From contig JALVPS010000029.1 in assembly GCA_027031685.1 (NCBI GenBank), forward strand, positions 1 to 7,453: 7,453 nucleotides of DNA, given 5' to 3'. The notes below the pieces were generated by a model. That model searched no databases, had not been told where the DNA came from, and worked only from the letters and a program-made list of their open reading frames with translations. The DNA comes from Gammaproteobacteria bacterium. GTDB taxonomy: Bacteria; Pseudomonadota; Gammaproteobacteria; UWMA-0217. Position numbers and translations under genes: made by a program. Shown here one piece after another: positions 1 through 5,310 of the stretch; the stretch's first letter is position 1; the number at the start of each line of letters is the position of its first letter.

Positions 1-671
1 GTGTCGTCGATGTCCTTGAGCAGCAGGTGGAAACGCCCCTCGGGGGTCTTGGCCATGCCGCCCATGCGCGCCTTGGCCACCAGGGCATTGCGGTGGATGC
101 GCATGAAGTCGTCGGAGAACTCCTCCTCCAGCGACTTGAGCGGTTCCTCGATGAGCACCTCGCCCTGGGTGTGGCGCACGGTGACATATTTCTGGTCCGC
201 CTGGAAGTAGTAGATGTCGGTGAGCGGGATCAGCTCCAGATTGCCGCGCACGCGGGCGCAGATATGGGTGCGGGTCTTCTTCTTGCCGGCGCTGAGCTGG
301 GCGAGCTGGGCCTTGTTGAGGCGCGAGGCGCGGTCCAGGGCACTCAGCAGCTTCTCCTGGCGGATGGGCTTGAGCAGGTAGGCCACGGCCTGCGTCTCGA
401 AGGCCTCCAGTGCATGCTCGCCGAAGGCGGTGGTGAAGATGACGGCCGGCGGCTCGTCCATGTCGGACAGATGGCGGGCCGCCTCCAGGCCGTCCATGCC
501 AGGCATGCGGATGTCCATGAGGGCGATGTCGGGCTTGTGCTGCTGGGCATACCGGATGGCTTCCAGCCCGTTACGCGCGGCGGCGCACACCTCGTAGTCG
601 GGCTGTTCGTTCAACATGCTGGCCAGACGGTCCAGGGCCGGTGTTTCATCATCCACGATCATTACGCGCAT
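1..671 (-). CDS. algR: AlgR-family LytTR response regulator (C-terminus cut by window edge)
   Basis: Cytoplasmic transcriptional response regulator, partner of the sensor kinase encoded just upstream. 223 codons are visible, read from the ATG at 671-669 to the left edge with no stop. Seen: an N-terminal receiver domain (about residues 1-118) with the acidic pair D7/D8, phospho-acceptor D53 in LMDIRMPGMDG, the switch residue T80 or T81, and K101 in LLKP. A short linker rich in lysine (KKK, 130-132) follows, then a LytTR DNA-binding domain from about 137 (IYYFQADQKYVTV, then FMRIHRNALVAK) to the edge. AlgR proteins are about 248 residues, so roughly 20-25 are missing here. The start is supported by a GAGG Shine-Dalgarno at 683-680, 8 nt away, which overlaps the end of the kinase gene. 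In Pseudomonas, AlgR controls alginate production and type IV pilus genes; the targets here are unknown. Family and synteny make this call strong. Confidence 0.93.
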   Translation of the reverse strand, partial: MRVMIVDDETPALDRLASMLNEQPDYEVCAAARNGLEAIRYAQQHKPDIALMDIRMPGMDGLEAARHLSDMDEPPAVIFTTAFGEHALEAFETQAVAYLLKPIRQEKLLSALDRASRLNKAQLAQLSAGKKKTRTHICARVRGNLELIPLTDIYYFQADQKYVTVRHTQGEVLIEEPLKSLEEEFSDDFMRIHRNALVAKARMGGMAKTPEGRFHLLLKDIDD

Positions 672-676
672 GTCTC

Positions 677-1735
677 TTACCTCGGTATCTTGAAGGAAAC
701 GATGTACCTTTCCTCGGTTGCTTGAATGTTCAACTTGCCCTCGTCGCCGTAGGCGAGTTGCAGGCGCTGTCGGATGTTCTCCTGCGCCATGCGGTTGCCC
801 TTGTGGCGCTGCTGGTCGGAGCGCGCGCCGAGCGGATTGGCCACCTTGATCTCGATGGCGTTGGGCAGGTTGCGGATGCAGATGTGCACCGTGCCGCCCT
901 CGGTGAGTGGTTCGATGCCGTGATAGAGGGCGTTCTCCACCAGCGGCTGGAGCATGAGGGCGGGGATCTCGGTGCGCTCGTCGATGTCCTCGTCGATCTG
1001 CCATTCCACCTTGAGGCGGTCGCCCAGGCGGTGCTTCTCGATGCTCAGGTAGCGCTTGGTGATGTTGATCTCTTCGGCCAGCGTCAGGAAATTGCGCGAG
1101 GCCAGCGACACGCGGAACAGGTCGGCCAGGTCCTCCACTGCCTGCTCGGCCTGGTCCGGGTTGGAGCGCGTCAGGCTGGCAATGGTGTTCATGCTGTTGA
1201 AGAGAAAATGGGGGCGGATGCGGGCCTGCAATGCCTGCACGCGGGAGCGCGCCTCGGCCTCCATGTTCTTTTTCCACTGGTACTGGATATAGAAGTAGCG
1301 CAGGATCAGGGCGGTGACAATCGCGCTGATGATGAGATTGCGCGCCACGAAGGGTGCGGCCTCCACGCCGCCCGGCTCCAGTCCCAGGTGCGCGATCACC
1401 CACATCGACAGCAGCGAGAAGAGCAGGGTGATGGCCAGGATGGTGACGTAGGCGATGAGCGCCGAATGCAGGGTGTCGAGACGGTTGAGGCGCTCGCGGG
1501 CGTAGCACAGGGCGGCCACCGAGCCCAGCGCTACCCACTGGATGAACAGCGACACCAGCGACAGGCGGGTCCAGAAATCGGCCCCGAAGCCCTGCGCCAG
1601 GGTGAGGATGACGGACAGGAACTCGGCCCCGACCACCACCAGAAACACGTTGTGGCCGTTGCAGAAATCCGGGAGGAATCCCTCTCCCGAGCCCGACGCC
1701 GTGCGGGGCGGGGTGGTCCGTCTGTCCTGAGTCAA
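677..1735 (-). CDS. algZ: AlgZ/FimS-like LytS-type sensor histidine kinase
   Basis: Inner-membrane sensor kinase of 352 residues, partner of AlgR. Hydrophobic stretches at about 29-49, 57-78, 91-117 and 131-149 give a multi-span membrane sensor region with no large periplasmic domain. A short charged, coiled-coil-like linker (154-172) leads to a His_kinase (PF06580) segment with phospho-acceptor H176 in RIRPHFLFN. A HATPase-like part follows, with an N box LQPLVENALYHGI (262-274). The G-box region GNRMAQENIRQRL (313-325) keeps the N-x-x-x-R-L end but lacks the usual glycine series. The start is TTG: an in-frame TGA at 1753-1751 limits extension, no ATG or GTG lies between, and AGGAAG at 1749-1744 is 8 nt from the TTG. 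The stop (679-677) lies 5 nt before the algR ATG, so the two form an operon. The gene is divergent from argH, as fimS is in Pseudomonas aeruginosa. Confidence 0.92.
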   Translation of the reverse strand: MTQDRRTTPPRTASGSGEGFLPDFCNGHNVFLVVVGAEFLSVILTLAQGFGADFWTRLSLVSLFIQWVALGSVAALCYARERLNRLDTLHSALIAYVTILAITLLFSLLSMWVIAHLGLEPGGVEAAPFVARNLIISAIVTALILRYFYIQYQWKKNMEAEARSRVQALQARIRPHFLFNSMNTIASLTRSNPDQAEQAVEDLADLFRVSLASRNFLTLAEEINITKRYLSIEKHRLGDRLKVEWQIDEDIDERTEIPALMLQPLVENALYHGIEPLTEGGTVHICIRNLPNAIEIKVANPLGARSDQQRHKGNRMAQENIRQRLQLAYGDEGKLNIQATEERYIVSFKIPR

Positions 1736-1743
1736 GGCGTGAA

Positions 1744-1749
1744 CTTCCT
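1744..1749 (-). promoter_or_regulatory. Ribosome binding site deciding the TTG start of algZ
   Basis: AGGAAG on the minus strand, followed by an 8-nt spacer to the TTG at 1735-1733. The in-frame stop just upstream (1753-1751) and the absence of an in-frame ATG or GTG before the TTG make this non-AUG start the most likely one. Confidence 0.7.
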
Positions 1750-1765
1750 GTCAGCGTGTAGCCCG

Positions 1766-1794
1766 AAATTACGCGAGATACCGGGGCCACTCAA
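1766..1794 (-). promoter_or_regulatory. Putative sigma70-type promoter of algZ-algR
   Basis: On the minus strand TTGAGT (1794-1789) is separated by exactly 17 nt from TAATTT (1771-1766). Transcription would begin near 1759, leaving a leader of about 24 nt that holds the AGGAAG ribosome site. The -35 matches the consensus at four of six positions; the -10 is weaker. This is pattern matching only. Confidence 0.4.
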
Positions 1795-1801
1795 GCCAGA
1801 G

Positions 1802-1810
1802 TGCTATACT
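1802..1810 (+). promoter_or_regulatory. Extended -10 element of the argH promoter
   Basis: TGCTATACT is an extended -10 (TGn followed by TATACT at 1805-1810). The matching -35 position (about 1782-1787) is GC-rich and poor, as is common when an extended -10 is present. Transcription would begin near 1817, about 40 nt before the argH ATG. The expected -35 region falls against the -35 of the opposite algZ promoter. Confidence 0.55.
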
Positions 1811-1856
1811 CGCGTCACATTTTTTCCAAGTACATCAATCCATTCGCCACTCTTTC

Positions 1857-3251
1857 ATGACCGCCCGCACCTCCAAGACCTGGGGGGGCCGCTTCAGCGA
1901 GCCCACCGACCGCTTCGTGCAACGCTTCACCGCCTCGGTGGACTTCGACCGCCGCCTGTACCTGCAGGACATCGCCGGCTCGCGCGCCCACGCCCAGATG
2001 CTGGCGCGCATCGGCGTGCTCACGGCCGAGGAGCGCGATGCCATCCTGGACGGGCTGAACCGCATCGAGGCGGAGATCGAGGCGGGCGAGTTCGAGTGGT
2101 CGGTGGAACTGGAAGACGTGCACATGAACATCGAGGCGCGCCTCACCGAGCTGATCGGCGAGGCGGGCAAGAAGCTGCACACCGGCCGCTCGCGCAACGA
2201 CCAGGTAGCCACCGACATCCGCCTCTACCTGCGCGGCGAGATCGACCGCCTGCAGGGCGAGATCCGGCGCCTCATGACCGCCCTGCTGGACCAGGCCGAG
2301 CGCCACGCCGACACGGTCATGCCCGGCTTCACCCACCTGCAGGTGGCCCAGCCGGTGAGCTTCGGCCACCACATGCTGGCCTGGCTGGAGATGCTGGCGC
2401 GCGACGCCGAGAGGCTGACCGACTGCCGCCGGCGGGTCAATGTCATGCCCCTGGGGGCAGCCGCCCTGGCCGGCACCAGCTACCCCATCGATCGCTTCTA
2501 CACCGCCGAGCTGCTGGGCTTCGAGCGGCCGGCGGCCAACTCGCTGGACGCCGTGAGCGACCGCGATTTCGCCATCGAGTTCTGCGCCAGCGCGGCCCTG
2601 CTCATGACCCACCTGTCGCGCTGGTCCGAGGAGCTCATCCTGTGGGCCTCGGCCCAGTTCGACTTCATCGAGCTGCCGGACCGCTTCTGCACCGGCTCGT
2701 CCATCATGCCGCAGAAGAAGAACCCCGACGTGCCCGAGCTGGTGCGCGGCAAGACCGGCCGCGTCAACGGCAACCTGCTGGCCCTGCTCACGCTCATGAA
2801 AGGCCAGCCGCTGGCCTACAACAAGGACAACCAGGAGGACAAGGAACCGCTGTTCGACACCGTGGACACCCTGCGCGACTGCCTGCGCGCCTTCGCCGAC
2901 ATGGTGCCGGCCATCGAGGTCAAGGCGGACAACCTGCGCCGCGCCGCGCGGCAGGGCTTCGCCACCGCCACCGACTTGGCCGACTACCTGGTGCGCAAGG
3001 GGCTGCCCTTCCGCGACGCCCATGCCGTGGTGGGCCAGGCCGTGCGCGCCGCCAGCGAGCGCGGCTGCGATCTGGCCGACCTGTCGCTGGACGAGCTGCG
3101 CGCCTTCTCGCCGCTCATCGACGCCGACGTGTACGCCGTGCTCACCCTGGAGGGGGCGCTGGCGGCCCGCAACCACTACGGCGGCACCGCGCCGGAGCAG
3201 GTGCGCGCGCGTGTGGCCGAGTGGCGAGAGCGGCTGGCCGCGGCCGACTGA
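1857..3251 (+). CDS. argH: Argininosuccinate lyase
   Basis: Cytoplasmic enzyme of the last step of arginine synthesis: argininosuccinate is cleaved to arginine and fumarate. It belongs to the aspartase/fumarase superfamily, whose members are homotetramers. 464 residues, the normal length. Seen: the N-terminal KTWGGRFSEPTD typical of ArgH; HTGRSRNDQVATD (108-120); the T159-H160 pair in PGFTHLQVAQP, placing the general acid/base histidine; and the superfamily signature GSSIMPQKKNPD (280-291), whose S281 is the expected catalytic serine on the mobile loop. KDNQEDKEPLFD near the C-terminal part is also a family motif. The ATG at 1857 begins the conserved N-terminus, but no strong Shine-Dalgarno is visible before it, so initiation may rest on a weakly structured leader. 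It is divergent from algZ. No convincing U-tract terminator follows; the next genes (fccAB) appear to have their own promoter. Nothing is missing or broken. Confidence 0.98.
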   Translation: MTARTSKTWGGRFSEPTDRFVQRFTASVDFDRRLYLQDIAGSRAHAQMLARIGVLTAEERDAILDGLNRIEAEIEAGEFEWSVELEDVHMNIEARLTELIGEAGKKLHTGRSRNDQVATDIRLYLRGEIDRLQGEIRRLMTALLDQAERHADTVMPGFTHLQVAQPVSFGHHMLAWLEMLARDAERLTDCRRRVNVMPLGAAALAGTSYPIDRFYTAELLGFERPAANSLDAVSDRDFAIEFCASAALLMTHLSRWSEELILWASAQFDFIELPDRFCTGSSIMPQKKNPDVPELVRGKTGRVNGNLLALLTLMKGQPLAYNKDNQEDKEPLFDTVDTLRDCLRAFADMVPAIEVKADNLRRAARQGFATATDLADYLVRKGLPFRDAHAVVGQAVRAASERGCDLADLSLDELRAFSPLIDADVYAVLTLEGALAARNHYGGTAPEQVRARVAEWRERLAAAD

Positions 3252-3276
3252 AGGCCCGGGATTCGCATTCAGCCCG

Positions 3277-3304
3277 TTGCAAACGCCCGCACATGTCCTA
3301 GACT
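3277..3304 (+). promoter_or_regulatory. Putative sigma70-type promoter of fccAB
   Basis: TTGCAA (3277-3282) is followed after 16 nt by TAGACT (3299-3304), a good -10 with one change from TATACT. Transcription would start near 3311, giving a leader of about 130 nt before fccA. A 7-bp inverted repeat, CAGCCCG (3270-3276) and CGGGCTG (3313-3319), brackets the promoter. Confidence 0.45.
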
Positions 3305-3316
3305 GAAGTAGGCGGG

Positions 3317-3328
3317 CTGACTCGTCAG
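3317..3328 (+). promoter_or_regulatory. Candidate operator dyad at the fccAB transcription start
   Basis: CTGACTCGTCAG is a perfect inverted repeat of two 5-bp arms around a 2-bp centre, placed a few bases downstream of the predicted start of transcription. The position would suit a repressor site, but a 5-bp arm can arise by chance and I do not recognise the motif as that of a named regulator. Confidence 0.25.
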
Positions 3329-3352
3329 ACACCGCGCAAGAGCAGGGCTAGT

Positions 3353-3410
3353 GGTCGAGGCTGGGGGGCCACGGCCGCGGTCGGTCTCCGGCCGGCGGCC
3401 ACTATCGACC
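3353..3410 (+). other. GC-rich leader of fccAB with nested inverted repeats
   Basis: The outer arms GGTCGA (3353-3358) and TCGACC (3405-3410) enclose inner arms GGCCGC (3373-3378) and GCGGCC (3395-3400). An alternative outer pairing TAGTGG (3349-3354) with CCACTA (3399-3404) excludes parts of both. The transcript could therefore fold in more than one way just before the fccA ribosome site. No known riboswitch class is recognised. Confidence 0.3.
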
Positions 3411-3440
3411 CGCAGACCAAATCCATTCGGAGGATGGAAT

Positions 3441-3755
3441 ATGCACAAGAAAGACTGGCGTCTCGCGCTCTCGCTGGGCGTACTGGCCGCCTTGCCCGCG
3501 GCTGCCCCCGCGGCGGAGCCCAACCTCATGGGGCGCAATATCGGCGTGACCTGCTTCGGCTGCCACGGCACCGACGGCAGAAGTCAGGGCGTGGCCCCGT
3601 CCCTGCACGGCAAGAAGGCGCAGGAAATCATCGACAAGATGCACACCTTCCGCGCCGGCAAGGACCCGGAGGCCACCATCATGGACCGCATCGCCCGCGG
3701 CTACACGGACGAGCAGATCCGGGCCGTCGCTGACTATTTCGCTAATCTGCCTTGA
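3441..3755 (+). CDS. fccA: Monohaem cytochrome c subunit of flavocytochrome c sulfide dehydrogenase
   Basis: Periplasmic electron acceptor of the FccAB complex: it takes electrons from the flavin of FccB during sulfide oxidation and passes them to the respiratory or photosynthetic chain. 104 residues. A Sec signal peptide is seen (basic MHKKDWR, hydrophobic core 8-22, probable cleavage near PAA/EPN at about 25). One class I haem site CFGCH (C38, C41, H42) follows, with a likely distal ligand M81 in TIMDRIARGYTDEQI and a C-terminal helix ending ADYFANLP. The ATG at 3441 is preceded by GGAGGA at 3429-3434 with a 6-nt spacer; an upstream in-frame GTG at 3351 lacks such a site and would put the signal peptide in the middle of the protein. 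FccA of Allochromatium vinosum is dihaem and about twice as large, so this is the short one-haem form. fccB follows after 13 nt. By sequence alone it could also be named a cytochrome c553-like protein; the pairing with fccB sets the call. Confidence 0.88.
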   Translation: MHKKDWRLALSLGVLAALPAAAPAAEPNLMGRNIGVTCFGCHGTDGRSQGVAPSLHGKKAQEIIDKMHTFRAGKDPEATIMDRIARGYTDEQIRAVADYFANLP

Positions 3756-3768
3756 GGAGGAGCCGAGC

Positions 3769-5076
3769 ATGAGCAAAAAGACGCGACGTAAGTTCCTGAC
3801 CCAAGCGGCCGGCCTGGCCGCCGGCGCGGGCCTGACCCTGGCCGGTTGTGCCACCAGCGGGAACAAGCCCGCGGCCTCCGCCAAAAAGGCGCGGGTGGTG
3901 GTGATCGGCGGCGGCTTCGGCGGCGCCACGGCGGCCAAGTACCTCAAGCGCTTCGGACCGGAGCTGGAGGTCGCCCTGGTGGAGTACAATGAGAAGTACT
4001 ACACCTGCCCGGGCAGTAACTGGGTGCTGGGTGGCCTTCGCGATCTGGAGTCCATCGCCTTTACCTACGACGGCCTGCGCAAGCACGGTGTCAAGGTGGT
4101 GCACGATTGGGTAACCGCCATCGACGCCGACGGGCAGAACGTGCGCCTGGCCAGTGGCGGGCAACTCCCCTACGACCGGCTGGTGGTGTCGCCCGGCATC
4201 GACTTCCACTGGGATACGGTGGCCGGCATCGGCGAAAAGGACAGCAACACCATTCCGCACGCCTGGAAGGCCGGGCCGCAGACAGCCATCCTGCGTAACC
4301 AGATCATGTCCATGCGCCGTGGCGGCACCTTCGTCATCGTGCCGCCCCCCAACCCGTTCCGCTGCCCGCCGGGACCCTACGAGCGGGTGAGCATGGTGGC
4401 GCACTACTTCAAGCAGCACAATCCCACCGCCAAGATCATCATCCTCGACCCCAAGTCCAAGTTCTCCAAGCAGGGGCTGTTCACCGCCGGCTGGAAGAAG
4501 CTGTACGGCTTCGGCACCGACAACAGCATGATCGAGTGGGTCGGCGGCGACGACGGCAAGGTCAGCAAGATCGACGTGGCCACCCGCACCGCCTATCACG
4601 GCCCGCTCGAGGACGCGGTCAAGGCCGATGTGCTGAACTTTGTCCCGGCGCAGAAGGCCGGGCGGCTGGCGGCGGCTGCCGGCCTGACCGACGCCTCGGG
4701 CTGGTGCCCGGTGAACCAGGCCACTTGGGAGTCCACCCGGGTGCCCAGGGTGCACGTCATCGGCGATGCCGCCATCCAAAAGCCGCTGCCCAAGTCCGGC
4801 TTCGCCGCCAACTCGGAGGCCAAGATGTGCGCTGCGGCCATCGTCGGCCTGCTGCGCGGCGAAGACGCCGGGCCGCCCAGCTTCATCAACACTTGCTACA
4901 GCCTGGTGGCCCCCCACTACGGCATCTCGGTGGCCATGGTCTACACCCTCAGGGACGGCAAGGTGGCCAAGGTCAAGGGGGCCGGCGGGCTAACCCCGCC
5001 CAACGTGGACGTGTCGCAGGAGGCCGCCTACGCCCAGAGCTGGTGGCAGACCATCACCGCCGACGTCTGGAGCTGA
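3769..5076 (+). CDS. fccB: Flavocytochrome c sulfide dehydrogenase, flavin-binding subunit
   Basis: Periplasmic flavoprotein that oxidises sulfide to sulfur/polysulfide and hands electrons to FccA. 435 residues. Seen: a twin-arginine signal TRRKFLTQAAG with a hydrophobic stretch to about 26, ending in a lipobox-like LAGC (C27); a Rossmann FAD motif VVVIGGGFGGATAAKY (43-58); C80 in YYTCPGSN; C199 in FRCPPGPYER; C376 in INTCYS; and a second FAD-contact motif VHVIGDAA (328-335). From memory of A. vinosum FccB, mature Cys42 carries the covalent FAD and Cys161/Cys337 form the redox disulfide; C80, C199 and C376 match with a constant offset of 38-39, so the active-site set is complete. C313 and C354 are extra; C354 appears to be absent in A. 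vinosum. AGGAGG (3755-3760) overlaps the fccA stop, implying coupled translation. A membrane-bound sulfide:quinone reductase is less likely, given the Tat signal and the adjacent cytochrome. Confidence 0.95.
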   Translation: MSKKTRRKFLTQAAGLAAGAGLTLAGCATSGNKPAASAKKARVVVIGGGFGGATAAKYLKRFGPELEVALVEYNEKYYTCPGSNWVLGGLRDLESIAFTYDGLRKHGVKVVHDWVTAIDADGQNVRLASGGQLPYDRLVVSPGIDFHWDTVAGIGEKDSNTIPHAWKAGPQTAILRNQIMSMRRGGTFVIVPPPNPFRCPPGPYERVSMVAHYFKQHNPTAKIIILDPKSKFSKQGLFTAGWKKLYGFGTDNSMIEWVGGDDGKVSKIDVATRTAYHGPLEDAVKADVLNFVPAQKAGRLAAAAGLTDASGWCPVNQATWESTRVPRVHVIGDAAIQKPLPKSGFAANSEAKMCAAAIVGLLRGEDAGPPSFINTCYSLVAPHYGISVAMVYTLRDGKVAKVKGAGGLTPPNVDVSQEAAYAQSWWQTITADVWS

Positions 5077-5095
5077 CGGCGAACCAGCCGCCAGC

Positions 5096-5125
5096 CACGG
5101 GTCCCCGCGGGGGCCCGTGTCATTT
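5096..5125 (+). terminator. Probable rho-independent terminator of fccAB
   Basis: Arms 5096-5105 and 5110-5119 form a 10-bp stem (CACGGG with CCCGTG, one T-G wobble, then CCC with GGG) around the tetraloop CGCG, followed by TCATTT. The stem is very strong, but the U tract is short, so termination may be partial. It starts 20 nt after the fccB stop. Confidence 0.7.
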
Positions 5126-5273
5126 GCACGACAAAGCGTGATCCACACCACGCCCCCTGCCCGCCCATCGTCTATAGTCAAAGGCACCGGTTGCGGCCCG
5201 CCACTCGCATCAGCGGCACGTCACCCCGGACAGGCGGCATGCATATGTGTAGTGTTCTCAACGAGTTGCGGGC

Positions 5274-5279
5274 TATACT
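5274..5279 (+). promoter_or_regulatory. Candidate -10 box of the slt promoter
   Basis: TATACT lies in the only clearly AT-rich patch of the intergenic region (through 5290), about 30 nt before the slt ATG. No good -35 is found 16-18 nt upstream. A second possible -10, TATAGT at 5173-5178, also lacks a -35 partner. Apart from the terminator and these boxes I see nothing else in 5077-5310. Confidence 0.35.
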
Positions 5280-5310
5280 TTATAAATAACACCAAATTCG
5301 GGAGGGCGAC

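Noticed and set aside
641..3301. Very long open frame on the plus strand across algZ (antisense) and argH (shifted frame)
   Set aside because: It is a by-product of strong G/C bias at third codon positions. The protein is a low-complexity run of A, R, G, H and P with no recognisable fold, and both algZ and argH are clearly the real genes.
3285..3317. GCCCGC / GCGGGC hairpin as a terminator for argH
   Set aside because: A 6-bp stem with a 21-nt loop and no U tract is too weak; the same bases fall within the better-supported fccAB promoter region.
1815..3332. 505-codon open frame antisense to argH
   Set aside because: It mirrors argH codon bias (long runs rich in V, G, H, Q, A), has no domain motif, and lies opposite an intact enzyme with its full catalytic signature.
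3351..3440. N-terminal extension of FccA from a GTG at 3351
   Set aside because: There is no ribosome site before the GTG, the added residues are proline/arginine-rich, and it would bury the Sec signal; the ATG at 3441 has GGAGGA at the right distance.
5236..5250. Palindromic GCATGC/ATGCAT patch before slt
   Set aside because: The overlapping short palindromes are only 6 bp and not placed symmetrically to any promoter box I can support.
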